A DNA stretch of 64,000 bases from Providencia vermicola (GCF_010748935.1 NZ_CP048796.1:3289001-3353000), one strand, 5' to 3'. Positions 48,162 through 58,633 are shown, counted from the first letter of the stretch. The notes: a model not told the origin generated them from the letters alone. Made by a program: numbers and translations.

Positions 48162-48813
48162 AGATGAAAAAGAGATTCGTCGCTTTGTCCGATTAGCTTT
48201 GGAGGGGGAAGGCTGGAAAGTTTTTGAAGCGGAAAATGGCCATCGTGGGTTAATTGAAGCCGGAACTCGCCAACCAGATTTGCTTATACTGGATCTTGGT
48301 TTGCCTGATGGTGATGGCCTAAACCTCATTCGTGACCTACGCCAATGGAGCAGCATCCCAATTATCGTACTATCGGCTCGCGAAGAAGAATCACAAAAAG
48401 TCGCCGCATTAGATGCTGGCGCAGATGATTACCTCACTAAACCCTTTGGCATTAGTGAGCTGCTCGCAAGAGTAAGAGTCGCGTTACGCCGCTTCAGCAA
48501 AAATCAAGAAAGTTCACTATTTCAATTCGGTGATATCTGTATTGATTTTATTAATCGCATCGTCACTAAACAAAATGAAGAATTGCACCTCACCCCCATT
48601 GAGTTTCGCTTACTCAGTGAGCTAGTCGCCAATAGCGGTAAGGTTCTAACCCAACGCCATCTGTTATTGCAGGTTTGGGGGCCAAATTATGTTGAACACA
48701 ACCACTACTTACGCATTTATATGGGTCACTTACGGCAAAAACTGGAAAATGATCCAGCCCGCCCGATTCATTTGCTCACCGAAACGGGGATTGGCTATCG
48801 CTTTATGCCATAG
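48133..48813 (+). CDS. kdpE: KdpE, response regulator of kdpFABC
   Basis: The 226-residue OmpR-type regulator has a receiver domain (acidic IIEDEKEIR, phospho-acceptor aspartate in LLILDLGLPDGDG, Lys in YLTKPFG) and a winged helix (LTPIEFRLLSELVAN, HYLRIYMGHLRQKLE). It starts with GTG inside the end of kdpD, so translation is coupled. Target site is most likely the box before kdpF. Confidence 0.97.
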   Translation: MNPHQILIIEDEKEIRRFVRLALEGEGWKVFEAENGHRGLIEAGTRQPDLLILDLGLPDGDGLNLIRDLRQWSSIPIIVLSAREEESQKVAALDAGADDYLTKPFGISELLARVRVALRRFSKNQESSLFQFGDICIDFINRIVTKQNEELHLTPIEFRLLSELVANSGKVLTQRHLLLQVWGPNYVEHNHYLRIYMGHLRQKLENDPARPIHLLTETGIGYRFMP

Positions 48814-48869
48814 CGATTGCATATCAAACGACGGGTTCTGCCGCATTAATACAGTGGAGCGACAGAACG

Positions 48870-49736
48870 TTAATTAGCTTCTAAGACTAACACCCCAGAC
48901 GCCGACGATTCGCCAGAAGATAATGCAACACCGGTTAAACTGGCGGTGACATTAATATTGATTGTTTTTAGGGCATTTAATGCAATACCTGAGCCATTCG
49001 CGCTAACATTAATATCATTAAGCGCTATTTTAGCTGCGACACCATTTCCAAAACTTAAATTTCCATTTGTATCTACCTTTGAAGAGATTAATTTCAAGGT
49101 ATAGTCTCTTGCATTACCGCTAGTACAATTTATGGCTAAGTTTCTATTTTGCTTAGCGCTATTTACATCCAATGCGTTCGATAAAAAGTTAAAGTTTAAT
49201 AATTGATCATTTAGCGTACAGATACTTTTTTGATTTGGCGGATTAATAATCTCAATTTCCCCGTTACGACTATTTCTACCTAGACCTGCTGAAGCTCTAT
49301 TTATTGCATCATAACAAGCATAAATAAACTCTACATTAATATTTTCCATAAGTTCTAAATTTAGCGGATCACCAAATGATATCGCTGGAATATTTATTCT
49401 ATTGTTCATGAGATTTGTTATTGTATTTATTGCTGCTGCCCGAGAGCCCAACCGACCATTACACTCATTAGTTGACAGCCTTTCATAATAGGCCGTGTAA
49501 TTGCCTCTATTTGGAATATAACCAAAAGCTTCCAAACCAACCCTTACCGATGTAGGAAGACCCGTTCCCGGTCTGTTATAAGTTATAAATGTAATCTGTC
49601 CTGTACCACCATTACTGACAACCGCGTTCCTATAAGGCCTAGGACCAAAGTCTACACGTGAATCAGCGAAAGCATCAAAACTGAGGATTAGTGGGAATAT
49701 TAAACATAGATTGATCTTGATTTTATGCATTGCCAT
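48870..49736 (-). CDS. Orphan fimbrial-adhesin-like secreted protein
   Basis: The 288-residue protein has a signal peptide (hydrophobic NLCLIFPLILSFDAFADS, cleavage ~24; start at residue 1 or 3). The last ~110 residues have the spacing of a pilin domain: a cysteine (KSICTLNDQLLNFNFLSNAL), a second cysteine ~40 residues later (NLAINCTSG) and alternating beta-strand sequence with a VLVLEAN end. The N-terminal ~170 residues, with two cysteines, may be a receptor-binding domain. No chaperone, usher or pilin gene is nearby. The surrounding DNA is AT-rich and the coding sequence is asparagine-rich, suggesting transfer. Family assignment is tentative. Confidence 0.6.
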   Translation of the reverse strand: MAMHKIKINLCLIFPLILSFDAFADSRVDFGPRPYRNAVVSNGGTGQITFITYNRPGTGLPTSVRVGLEAFGYIPNRGNYTAYYERLSTNECNGRLGSRAAAINTITNLMNNRINIPAISFGDPLNLELMENINVEFIYACYDAINRASAGLGRNSRNGEIEIINPPNQKSICTLNDQLLNFNFLSNALDVNSAKQNRNLAINCTSGNARDYTLKLISSKVDTNGNLSFGNGVAAKIALNDINVSANGSGIALNALKTININVTASLTGVALSSGESSASGVLVLEAN

Positions 49737-49994
49737 ATATCACTTTTCATGAAGTTATAGAATATTGTGTTGCTGATTTATTACCATTAACTTAAACTAT
49801 ATTAAAAATTCACCTTTAATCTTTTTTTTGATTGATGAAAATAAATATCCTCGCGCATCGCTATCAATATTCTCACCGAGAATAAAATCACCTTAAATAA
49901 AGAAAATAACTCACATAATTACTAACACAATCTTAATAATAAATGACAGCCAAGCTAGCGTGTATACCCCTCTATTGTTTTCACTATATAATGC

Positions 49995-50026
49995 GTTATT
50001 TATGAATTGCACGGTTATTTATGAAT
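49995..50026. repeat. Direct repeat GTTATTTATGAAT
   Basis: Two identical 13-mers at 49995-50007 and 50014-50026, 19 bp apart start to start, about two helical turns. Position upstream of the adhesin-like gene (about 260 bp) would fit a regulator site. Confidence 0.45.
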
Positions 50027-50269
50027 ATATTTTAACTTTTTGAGATTTTTTAAAATTAACTTTACGTAATACGTTTTCTTTTTTATATCATGAATAGTTA
50101 ATCGTTATAATAAATTAAATAATTATTAATAATATAAAATAGATGACTATCCCTCAATAAATGATAAAAAACACTGTAAAAATTATCAGGCATCACCATC
50201 AGAAAATCAACACCACCATTTATACCTATGAAAAAAAACACCGAACAAGGGTTTCTTTTTATATCTTAA

Positions 50270-50300
50270 ATTAATATATAACAATGAGTTATATATTAAT
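50270..50300. repeat. Perfect 13-bp inverted repeat
   Basis: ATTAATATATAAC and its exact complement GTTATATATTAAT flank a 5-nt spacer. It is AT-only apart from the single C/G, so it may form a cruciform or be an operator; there is no T-run. Confidence 0.6.
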
Positions 50301-51154
50301 CGCCATTTGTCGTCTTAATAAGATGGTGATAAACGCTATTTGCTATAAAAAAAACAAAAAAGAACAATATATTAATCCAAAAATAATTATTATTAATAAC
50401 TCCTCACCTTTTGACACATTTTACTCAACTCTAGCGTATTAACAAGCTATCACAACACATCTTAGCGCTTGGTTATTCTTTTGACACAACAAGGGCAACG
50501 TATTGTTATTCCGGTGATAGCCAACTATTCCTGCTGAGAACAAACCGCCCTTGATAAAACATTGCCATCCATTCAATCGCCAATAATAGAATTTGTACAG
50601 TAGGAAAAATTTTAAATTCCAATATGGTTCGTACCCGCCTTTTAATATTTCGACAGCCTTACCCCGCGGCTATGGCCTAAATAAATCATCCCGCGGTGCA
50701 GCGTTAAGTCAGCAACCTAGATATCCCTTCTTCCAGAAAATCTAAGCTCAAAGAATTCGCTAAATAGCACCGGACACATAGTGCAATGATATCGGTTGGA
50801 TCTTGGAGCCGTGTGAAGGCTTTTGGGTAAGTAAGATATGATATTTCCGTTCAATGGTGGCCCGCTTACCGTTATTGCGTCTTTCTTAGGCCGTCACCTT
50901 TAGCCACAATGGTTCTGAATACCGCACTGCCGATGCGGGATCACATCTACGCTTAAAACTGAGCAGAATACAAAAACGTTTGAAAATCCCTAAACAGTTT
51001 ATCGATAATATTGCCTCAAAATCATCGTTCACTAGGTGAAGAGTATCAAGTTATCGGTGAAAAAAGTCAGGTGACCTTAGGCAACAATGACCTTCATGAT
51101 TGCTGAAATGAAAAGATGCCGCCCACAGCGCCTTAATGTATTTTATCGCCATAA

Positions 51155-51190
51155 AAAAATCTCAGGCTCCATTAAGAGTCTGAGATTTTT
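51155..51190. terminator. Bidirectional terminator after glnS
   Basis: AAAAATCTCAG (51155-51165) pairs perfectly with 51180-51190 over 11 bp, with A- and T-runs on both sides. It lies ~90 bp past the glnS stop. Confidence 0.85.
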
Positions 51191-51280
51191 ATTTGTGGCC
51201 TTGACATAGCAGACCATCATCGCATTTCCTTTCGATCATTCGTACCACAGCTAAGTGGTCAGCGAAGTCTGAGGAGGAAA

Positions 51281-52948
51281 TTATTGAGCTTCGATCTTAG
51301 CCCAAGTATCGCGCAATCCTACTGTACGGTTAAACACCAACTTATCAGCACTGCTTAAACGATTATCGGCACAGAAATAACCTTCACGTTCAAATTGATA
51401 TGGCTTATCTGTTGCTGCATCACGTAGACTTGGCTCAACAAAGCCTTGTCGAATCACTAATGACTCTGGATTAATCACCGATAAGAAATCATCTTCAGCA
51501 GCAGGATTTGGTACAGTAAACAAGCGGTCATAAAGACGAATTTCAGCCGGTAGTGCATGCACTGCACTTACCCAATGGATAACGCCTTTCACCTTACGGC
51601 CATCTGCTGGGTCTTTATTTAGCGTTTGTGGATCGTAAGTGCAGTAAATCGTTGTAATGTTACCTTCTGCATCTTTTTCAACACGTTCCGCTTTAATGAT
51701 ATAGGCATTACGCAAGCGTACTTCTTTACCTAATACTAAACGCTTATATTGGCGGTTAGCTTCTTCACGGAAATCCGCACGATCGATATACAACTCACGG
51801 CTAAATGGCACTTCACGAGTTCCCATCTCCGGTTTATTCGGATGGTTAGGCGCGGTTAAGATCTCTTCACCTTCAGGCATATTTTCAATGACTAAACGAA
51901 CGGGATCAATTACCGCCATCGCACGTGGTGCATTCTCATTAAGATCATCACGAATACAAGATTCTAGCGCTGCCATTTCAACGTTATTATCTTGTTTAGT
52001 TACCCCAATACGCTGACAAAATTCACGGATTGATGCCGCTGTGTATCCTCGGCGACGTAAACCGGAAATAGTCGGCATACGTGGGTCATCCCAACCATCA
52101 ACTAATTTATCAGTCACCAGCTGGTTCAGCTTACGCTTAGACATTACCGTATATTCAAGGTTTAACCGCGAGAACTCATATTGACGAGGGTGGCAATCAA
52201 TGGTGATGTTATCAAGCACCCAGTCATACAAGCGACGGTTGTCTTGGAATTCCAATGTACATAACGAGTGTGTAATTCCTTCCAGCGCATCAGAAATACA
52301 ATGCGTAAAGTCATACATTGGATAAATACACCATTTGTTACCTGACTGGTGGTGCTCCGCAAACTTGATTCGATACAAAACAGGATCGCGCATAACGATA
52401 AAAGGTGATGCCATATCGATTTTGGCGCGTAAACATGCTTTACCTTCTTCAAAGCCACCAGCACGCATTTTTTCAAACAGCGCTAAGTTCTCTTCAACAC
52501 TACGATCGCGGTAAGGGCTATTTTTACCTGGCTCTTTTAATGTGCCACGATATTCTCGAATTTGTTCTGGGCTCAGTTCATCAACATAAGCCAAACCTTT
52601 GTTGATCAGCTCAATCGCATATTGATATAGAGTATCGAAATAATCAGAAGAATAGTGAACTTTACCGCTCCATTGGAACCCAAGCCACTTAACATCTTCT
52701 TGAATTGAATTCACATATTCAACATCTTCTTTGACTGGGTTGGTGTCGTCAAAACGTAAGTTGCACTGACCCTGATAGTCCTGTGCGATACCAAAATTCA
52801 GGCAAATTGATTTTGCATGACCAATGTGTAAATAGCCATTCGGTTCAGGTGGGAAACGTGTATGTATCGATGTATGTTTCCCGCTCGCCAGATCTTCATC
52901 TATGATCTGACGGATAAAATTGGTTGGGCGAGTCTCTGCCTCATTCAT
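51281..52948 (-). CDS. glnS: Glutaminyl-tRNA synthetase
   Basis: The class I synthetase of 555 residues attaches glutamine to tRNA-Gln; four tRNA-Gln genes' worth of substrate is partly supplied by the cluster at 60482-61006 (three copies). HIGH motif is [15 protein letters not shown] and the KMSKS loop is [10 protein letters not shown]. The start is the ATG at 52948, nine bases after GAGGA; two other ATGs lie too near the ribosome site. Length is close to E. coli (554). Confidence 0.98.
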   Translation of the reverse strand: MNEAETRPTNFIRQIIDEDLASGKHTSIHTRFPPEPNGYLHIGHAKSICLNFGIAQDYQGQCNLRFDDTNPVKEDVEYVNSIQEDVKWLGFQWSGKVHYSSDYFDTLYQYAIELINKGLAYVDELSPEQIREYRGTLKEPGKNSPYRDRSVEENLALFEKMRAGGFEEGKACLRAKIDMASPFIVMRDPVLYRIKFAEHHQSGNKWCIYPMYDFTHCISDALEGITHSLCTLEFQDNRRLYDWVLDNITIDCHPRQYEFSRLNLEYTVMSKRKLNQLVTDKLVDGWDDPRMPTISGLRRRGYTAASIREFCQRIGVTKQDNNVEMAALESCIRDDLNENAPRAMAVIDPVRLVIENMPEGEEILTAPNHPNKPEMGTREVPFSRELYIDRADFREEANRQYKRLVLGKEVRLRNAYIIKAERVEKDAEGNITTIYCTYDPQTLNKDPADGRKVKGVIHWVSAVHALPAEIRLYDRLFTVPNPAAEDDFLSVINPESLVIRQGFVEPSLRDAATDKPYQFEREGYFCADNRLSSADKLVFNRTVGLRDTWAKIEAQ

Positions 52949-53105
52949 TGTCATCATTCCTCAATGCCAAAAGCGCGTAATAGCAAAATATATTCTACCA
53001 TAATCTGTCAAGAAACAACCGTTTGATCAAATATGTATAATTAAAGATATATTAGCGGATATTTCTCGTACTCATGATGACTTAACCCAATTAATATTCA
53101 AATAA

Positions 53106-53939
53106 TTAAGTTAACAACATGACAGCCAATACTATCAGTAATAGCAGTGGATAGCTTTGCGCATGGCGTTTATCACTCAAATATGGCATGAGTAAATTCG
53201 CGAAGCGGATCCCTAACCAAGAGCTGACAATTAAGATTAAAGCCCCTTTGACATAAATCATTCCAAGAAACCCATCACCTAGCTCAATATGCTGAGTAAA
53301 AGCAAAATAGAGATAAGTGAATGTTCCAGTCACTGCCATCGGTAATGTTAGCGGGTTAGCGAAAGCAGCTGCTTGGATCATACTCGCCCCACGACGGCGC
53401 ATGAGTGGAACGGTCATCACGCTGCCACCTACCCCTAAAAATGCGGCGACAGCGCCAATCAATAAACCAATAGGTGTATCTGCAACATGGTGCCTATGTG
53501 AAGGTGTGATGCCCTCGCGCGATGTCTGCATAAACCCAGGCCTCAAGAAGCAATCTAAAATAGTGATAATAAGATAAATAATAAATAACCAACGGATCCA
53601 TTCACTATTGACAGAAAGAGCAATAAAGGCACCTAAAACGCCCCCTAAAGAAATGGGGATAATAAATGGACGAATAATGTTCCAGTTTAAATGACCTTTA
53701 CGATAATGTGCACTCGTCGAAAGTGAAGCCGAAAAAATCATTACACAAGTTGAGGTCGCCACAGCAATTTGCATTGCCACATCATTCGCCTCATTTTGAG
53801 GCCCCCATACCAAGGTAATAAGTGCATAAAGTAGCGGAACGGTAATAAAGCCACCACCAAAACCAAACAAAGCGGTAGTGATCCCTGATATAAAGCCAAA
53901 AAGACACAATAATAAAACCACAACTAAATCTCCACACAT
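53106..53939 (-). CDS. TSUP (TauE/SafE)-family membrane permease
   Basis: The 277-residue protein has about eight helices in two repeats, each opening with a G-rich helix: SGITTALFGFGGGFITVPLL (~18-37) and AAFLGVGGSVMTVPLM (~165-180). This is the TSUP pattern; members move sulfite, sulfoacetate or other anions, and the substrate here is unknown. The ATG at 53939 lacks a ribosome site, whereas a GTG six codons in (53921) has GGAG eight bases before it, so the true protein may be 271 residues. It stands alone between glnS and nagE. Confidence 0.85.
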   Translation of the reverse strand: MCGDLVVVLLLCLFGFISGITTALFGFGGGFITVPLLYALITLVWGPQNEANDVAMQIAVATSTCVMIFSASLSTSAHYRKGHLNWNIIRPFIIPISLGGVLGAFIALSVNSEWIRWLFIIYLIITILDCFLRPGFMQTSREGITPSHRHHVADTPIGLLIGAVAAFLGVGGSVMTVPLMRRRGASMIQAAAFANPLTLPMAVTGTFTYLYFAFTQHIELGDGFLGMIYVKGALILIVSSWLGIRFANLLMPYLSDKRHAQSYPLLLLIVLAVMLLT

Positions 53940-54035
53940 GATTGTTTTATTATCATATCTAGAAGAATTAAAGCCGACTTACGCAAATCAGACAAACTGC
54001 ATTGAGATTCCGCCAAATTAACATTGGCCTGTCGA

Positions 54036-54064
54036 TCAAAAAAGGGAGGCGATTGCCTCCCTTT
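54036..54064 (-). terminator. Intrinsic terminator of nagE
   Basis: AAAGGGAGGC (54041-54050) pairs perfectly with GCCTCCCTTT (54055-54064) over a GATT loop, followed by a T-run on the minus strand. Confidence 0.92.
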
Positions 54065-54092
54065 GCTCTGTCAATTATATCTTTGCAAACTC

Positions 54093-56120
54093 TTATTTTA
54101 GTACGTTGTAAATAACGGTTTCGCCTGCCGTTACATTACCACTAGCTAAAATTTCAACACCGGCAAAATCATCAATATTACTGATAATTACTGGGCTAAT
54201 CATGGATTTTGCATTCGCTTCTAAGAAGGCGATATCCAGCTTCAGAATCGGTGTTCCTGCTTGAACTTCACTACCTTCTTCCACTAAACGAGCACAGCCT
54301 TCACCTTTTAGAGCAACGGTATCGATGCCCATGTGAACAATTAACTCAACGCCATTATCTGTTTCAATACAGAATGCATGGTTCGTTTCGAAAATTTTGA
54401 CAACGGTGCCCGCTACTGGTGCTAACACTTCATCACTAGTCGGTTTGATCGCAATACCATCCCCGACGATACGGCTAGAGAATGCTTCATCAGGCACATC
54501 ATCAAGAGAATAAACTTCACCACTCACTGGCGCAACCAGTGACAGAATAGTTTCACCTTTCGCCTTTGTTGGCTCAGTTACTTTTGTCGTTTGTGCCGCT
54601 GCGGCTGGCGCCGAACCTGCAATGGCCCCTTTCGCCATCACTTCTTTCATGGCAGATGCAACCAACTCAGCACGGGTACCAACAATAACTTGAACGCTTT
54701 GTTTGTTCAGACGAATAACCCCTGACGCACCAAGACGTTTTGCCATCGCATCATTAACAACACTAGAATCTTTCACACTTAAACGAAGACGAGTGATACA
54801 TGCATCAATACCTGTAATGTTGTCACTTCCCCCCACTGCCGCAACATATTGGCGCGCTTCTTTTTGAATGTCGCTTTCTGAGCTATCGGCTGGGCTTAGA
54901 TTCTCATCATAGCCATCGATAGTTTCATCACCAGCACTCTCTTCACGGCCCGGCGTCATCAGGTTGAACTTACGGATCATGAAGCGGAAGATAACATAAT
55001 AGATGCAGAAGAAGACAAGCCCTTGAACAATCAGCATCCACCATTGTAATGCAAGAGGGTTACGTGATTGCAGCAGCATATCGACTAAGCCCGCACTGAA
55101 GCCAAATCCTGATAACCACTGCATTGATGCAGAAATAAAGACCGAAATACCGGTTAAGAATGCATGGATAACATACAATACTGGTGCCACAAACATGAAT
55201 GAGAATTCAAGTGGCTCAGTGATACCCGTAAAGAATGCGGCAAAAGCACCGGCCAGCATGATACCAGCGACTTTCGCTTTATTTTCAGGACGTGCACAAT
55301 GATAGATAGCTAATGCCGCCCCTGGTAAACCGAACATCATGATCGGGAAGAAACCAGCCTGATAACGCCCCGTAATACCTGGAATTGCCAGACCCTCTTC
55401 AATTGACTTAGCACCGCCAAGGAAGTTAGGAATATCGTTAATTCCTGCAACATCAAACCAGAACACTGAGTTCAAGGCATGGTGTAGACCGACTGGAATC
55501 AGTAAACGGTTAAAGAAGGCATAAACACCAGCACCCACTGAACCTAAATCTTTGATACTCTCACCAAATGAGACTAGGCCATTATAAACTACCGGCCAAA
55601 CATACATCAGCACAAAAGCAAGGATGATCATTAGGAACGATGTCAAAATCGGGACAAGACGGCGTCCACTAAAGAATGACAATGCTTTTGGTAACTCTAC
55701 CCCGCTATAACGGTTATATAACTCAGCAGAGAGCACACCAACAAGAATACCGACAAATTGGTTGTTAATCTTATTGAAAGCCGCTGGCACATTTTCAAGC
55801 GGAACATTCATAATCATGGAGTAAGACGCCGGTGAACATAATGTTGTTACCACTAAGAAACCGACAAACCCCGTCAGTGCAGCTGCACCATCTTTATCTT
55901 TTGACATACCATAAGCGATACCGATAGCAAACAGCACAGACATATTATCAATAATAGCTGCACCTGATTTTATCAGTAACGCTGCGATTGCACTATTGGC
56001 ACCCCACCCATCTGGGTCAATCCAATAGCCAATACCCATCAGGATCGCGGCGGCAGGTAATACTGCCACAGGCACCATCAATGCCCTACCAATCCGCTGT
56101 AAGTAGCTAAGAATATTCAC
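54093..56120 (-). CDS. nagE: N-acetylglucosamine-specific PTS transporter EIICBA
   Basis: The 675-residue protein imports and phosphorylates N-acetylglucosamine. EIIC occupies ~1-390 (RIGRALMVPVAVLPAAAI, FFPIMMFGLPGAALA, GITEPLEFSFMF), EIIB ~415-490 with the phospho-cysteine in GIDACITRLRLSV, and EIIA ~525-675 with the histidine in LIVHMGIDTVALKG. I start at GTG 56120 (NILSYLQRIGRAL), where GGGGGAG sits just upstream and the E. coli protein also begins; the frame runs on to 56153. Divergent from nagBAC across a control region with two NagC-like operators. Confidence 0.96.
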   Translation of the reverse strand: MNILSYLQRIGRALMVPVAVLPAAAILMGIGYWIDPDGWGANSAIAALLIKSGAAIIDNMSVLFAIGIAYGMSKDKDGAAALTGFVGFLVVTTLCSPASYSMIMNVPLENVPAAFNKINNQFVGILVGVLSAELYNRYSGVELPKALSFFSGRRLVPILTSFLMIILAFVLMYVWPVVYNGLVSFGESIKDLGSVGAGVYAFFNRLLIPVGLHHALNSVFWFDVAGINDIPNFLGGAKSIEEGLAIPGITGRYQAGFFPIMMFGLPGAALAIYHCARPENKAKVAGIMLAGAFAAFFTGITEPLEFSFMFVAPVLYVIHAFLTGISVFISASMQWLSGFGFSAGLVDMLLQSRNPLALQWWMLIVQGLVFFCIYYVIFRFMIRKFNLMTPGREESAGDETIDGYDENLSPADSSESDIQKEARQYVAAVGGSDNITGIDACITRLRLSVKDSSVVNDAMAKRLGASGVIRLNKQSVQVIVGTRAELVASAMKEVMAKGAIAGSAPAAAAQTTKVTEPTKAKGETILSLVAPVSGEVYSLDDVPDEAFSSRIVGDGIAIKPTSDEVLAPVAGTVVKIFETNHAFCIETDNGVELIVHMGIDTVALKGEGCARLVEEGSEVQAGTPILKLDIAFLEANAKSMISPVIISNIDDFAGVEILASGNVTAGETVIYNVLK

Positions 56121-56229
56121 AAACTCCCCCTTTATAGCCCAGTATTGCCCCATTTACGGGATCTTATTGTTCATACACCTTGATAATAGTTTAGGTGATT
56201 GAGCGTAGCAATTTCATAGTCTAGTTGAA

Positions 56230-56250
56230 TTCTTTCGCGATACAAAATAA
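56230..56250. promoter_or_regulatory. NagC-like operator, nagE side
   Basis: TTCTTTC, seven bases (GCGATAC), AAAATAA: the right half is perfect and the left half has five of seven bases of the TTATTTT/AAAATAA dyad. It is centred 94 bp from the second operator, a whole number of DNA turns (about nine). Confidence 0.6.
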
Positions 56251-56323
56251 ATAGGTGTGATTTGTGATAAATGTCAATGATAAATTTCATTATCCGCCTA
56301 AATTAGTGGCTATTATTGAAAAC

Positions 56324-56344
56324 TTATTTTATGATTAAAAATAA
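56324..56344. promoter_or_regulatory. NagC-like operator, central
   Basis: TTATTTT, seven bases (ATGATTA), AAAATAA: a perfect 7-7-7 dyad matching the NagC/Mlc-type consensus. NagC represses nagE and nagBAC until GlcNAc-6-phosphate binds it. Confidence 0.75.
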
Positions 56345-56575
56345 CTTATCCACTGGATTTAGCTTTATAGCTAATAGAGAATCTGTACTCCCTGAAACAT
56401 CCTATAGTTAATTAATAAAACTCAGGGACATAGCAACTGGAGAGTAGCGAAAGTGCATATCGGCAACGGAAAACAATCACGGAATTGCAACCTATGCCAT
56501 GTCGATTAAGCTACGCCAGATAAAAAATATTCAAGATTTCATAGAATTAACAGACTGTTACTAGAGGTAAGTATC

Positions 56576-57379
56576 ATGAGGCTTCTGCCACTAAAAACGG
56601 CTCACGCCGTTGGGATTTGGTCTGCACAATATATCGTAGACAAAATCAATGCATTTAACCCAACTGCCGAGCGTCCTTTTGTGCTAGGTTTGCCAACCGG
56701 TGGAACCCCGCTTGCAACCTACAAAGCGCTTATTGCTCTATATCAAGCTGGCAAAGTGAGCTTTAAGCATGTTGTCACCTTCAATATGGATGAATATGTC
56801 GGTATCCCAGAAAATCATCCACAAAGTTATCATACCTTTATGTATGAAAACTTTTTCAATCACATTGATATTCAAAAAGAAAACATCAATTTACTCAATG
56901 GTAATGCACCTGATGTTGATGCGGAATGTCAACGTTATGAAGACAAGATCAAATCCTACGGCAAAATTAACCTCTTTATGGGTGGTGTTGGTAACGATGG
57001 GCACATCGCATTTAACGAACCCGGTTCATCATTAAGCTCTCGTACGCGCATCAAGACGTTAACACCAGAGACTCGTATCGCTAACTCACGCTTCTTTGAT
57101 AACGATGTGAACCAAGTTCCTAAGTATGCATTAACCGTTGGCGTCGCAACGTTAATGGATGCCGAAGAATTGATGGTATTAGCGACTGGTGCGAATAAAG
57201 CAAACGCTGTACAAGCCGCGGTTGAAGGTTCAGTCAACCATTTATGGACCGTCAGTTGCGTACAGATGCACCAAAAAGCACTGATCGTCTGTGATGAGCC
57301 AGCGACACTTGAGCTAAAAGTAAAAACGCTAAAATATTTCAGTCAATTAGAATCAGACATTATCGAAGCATTTAATTAA
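56576..57379 (+). CDS. nagB: Glucosamine-6-phosphate deaminase
   Basis: The 267-residue enzyme converts glucosamine 6-phosphate to fructose 6-phosphate and ammonia. Motifs include [15 protein letters not shown] (phosphate loop), FNMDEYVG with catalytic Asp72, and [17 protein letters not shown]. Length is the family's (266-267), and the allosteric GlcNAc-6-P lobe is conserved by position. AGAGGTAAG precedes the ATG. First gene of nagBAC. Confidence 0.98.
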   Translation: MRLLPLKTAHAVGIWSAQYIVDKINAFNPTAERPFVLGLPTGGTPLATYKALIALYQAGKVSFKHVVTFNMDEYVGIPENHPQSYHTFMYENFFNHIDIQKENINLLNGNAPDVDAECQRYEDKIKSYGKINLFMGGVGNDGHIAFNEPGSSLSSRTRIKTLTPETRIANSRFFDNDVNQVPKYALTVGVATLMDAEELMVLATGANKANAVQAAVEGSVNHLWTVSCVQMHQKALIVCDEPATLELKVKTLKYFSQLESDIIEAFN

Positions 57380-57394
57380 TAATCATTCGAACAC

Positions 57395-57416
57395 CCGACT
57401 TGTGAAAGCAAGTCGG
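57395..57416 (+). repeat. Intercistronic hairpin between nagB and nagA
   Basis: CCGACTTG (57395-57402) pairs perfectly with CAAGTCGG (57409-57416) across a 6-nt loop, with no T-run. It may protect the nagB message and set NagB above NagA, NagC levels. Confidence 0.6.
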
Positions 57417-57458
57417 TGACCCGAAGTTTATCTCTCCAGAAGTCAGGAGCCAAAGACT

Positions 57459-58622
57459 ATGTATGCACTAACTCATTGTATTATATATACCGGTCATGAA
57501 AGACTAGATAATCACGCCGTCATCATTGATGGTGCTCTTATTAAAGATATCTGCCCATTAAACCAACTCCCAGCAGGTATCGAGCAACATGATTTACAAG
57601 GTGCGATTCTTTCTCCCGGTTTTATTGATCTACAAGTCAATGGCTGCGGTGGTGTCCAATTCAATGACAACAAAGAAAATGTGACACTGAAGCATCTGGA
57701 GATAATGCAAAAAGCCAATGAACGTACCGGATGCACAAGCTACCTACCAACGTTAATTACTTGTTCTGATGACCTCATGAAACATGCCATTGAGGTGATG
57801 ACTGAATATCTAAAAACTCATCATCATCAAGCTCTTGGATTACATCTAGAAGGCCCTTACATCAACGTGATTAAAAAAGGTACTCACAATCCTGAGTTTA
57901 TTCGTAAACCTTCAGCAGAAATGATAGCGCATTTAGTGGCGCATGCTGATGTGATTACCAAAGTCACTTTAGCGCCTGAAATAGTGGATGAGTCCTATAT
58001 CCGACAACTCACTGACGCTGGTATTGTGGTTTCAGCGGGCCATTCAAACTCAACCTATGAAGAAGCTCGTCTTGGTTTTAAAGCAGGTATTGGTTTCTCG
58101 ACCCATTTATTTAATGCAATGCCATATATCTCAGGGAGAGGCCCAGGCTTAGTTGGGGCAATTTATGATACTCCTGAAGTGTATGCTGGCATTATTGCAG
58201 ATGGTCTTCATGTTCAATGGGCAAATATTCGTAACAGTAAGCGCTTGAAAGGTGATAAATTAGTTTTAGTTACGGACGCTACAGCGCCTGCTGGTATTGA
58301 TCCACAAACTGGTGAAATGGATCATTTTATCTTCGCAGGCAAAACCATATACTACCGTGATGGATTGTGTGTTGATGAGAACGGAACCCTCAGCGGATCA
58401 TCACTAACAATGATTGAAGCAGTTAAAAATACGGTAGAACATGTCGGTATCGCATTAGATGAAACATTAAGGATGGCAACACTTTATCCCGCAAGAGCCA
58501 TTGGTGTCGAATCTAGCTTAGGCTCGATTGCACCGGGTAAGGTTGCAAACTTAACTGCGTTTAACCACGACTTCCAAATCCTATCAACTTATGTCAATGG
58601 AGAGGAAGTCTACAAAAAATGA
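57459..58622 (+). CDS. nagA: N-acetylglucosamine-6-phosphate deacetylase
   Basis: The 387-residue amidohydrolase removes acetate from GlcNAc-6-P, making the substrate of NagB. Motifs are [23 protein letters not shown] with the metal-binding glutamate, [12 protein letters not shown] and THLFNAMPY with metal histidines, and [10 protein letters not shown] with the catalytic aspartate. It follows nagB by 79 bp. Confidence 0.97.
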   Translation: MYALTHCIIYTGHERLDNHAVIIDGALIKDICPLNQLPAGIEQHDLQGAILSPGFIDLQVNGCGGVQFNDNKENVTLKHLEIMQKANERTGCTSYLPTLITCSDDLMKHAIEVMTEYLKTHHHQALGLHLEGPYINVIKKGTHNPEFIRKPSAEMIAHLVAHADVITKVTLAPEIVDESYIRQLTDAGIVVSAGHSNSTYEEARLGFKAGIGFSTHLFNAMPYISGRGPGLVGAIYDTPEVYAGIIADGLHVQWANIRNSKRLKGDKLVLVTDATAPAGIDPQTGEMDHFIFAGKTIYYRDGLCVDENGTLSGSSLTMIEAVKNTVEHVGIALDETLRMATLYPARAIGVESSLGSIAPGKVANLTAFNHDFQILSTYVNGEEVYKK

Positions 58623-58633
58623 GTATATAGCTG

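Larger units (their letters stand above)
49737..51150. other. Gene-free stretch: AT-rich part plus decayed sequence
   Basis: 49737-50600 is very AT-rich, with a direct repeat (49995 and 50014) and a perfect 13-bp dyad (50270-50300). 50600-51150 is more GC-rich and has several short open pieces in different frames, e.g. LKLSRIQKRLKIPKQFIDNI near 50955 and GEEYQVIGEKSQVTLGNND near 51040, separated by stops and shifts. It looks like an eroded gene or mobile element; I cannot name it. Confidence 0.45.
56121..56575. promoter_or_regulatory. nagE-nagB divergent control region
   Basis: The spacer contains both promoters and two NagC-like operators (56230-56250 and 56324-56344). A GGTGTGATTTGTGATAA stretch near 56253 has one good CRP half-site only. 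Confidence 0.75.

Noticed and set aside
48835-48868. GTTCTG/CAGAAC repeat between kdpE and the adhesin-like gene as terminator
   Set aside because: The stem is only 6 bp with a 22-nt loop and no T-run.
56250-56275. Full CRP site between nagE and nagB
   Set aside because: Only the left TGTGA half is good; the right half does not fit TCACA.
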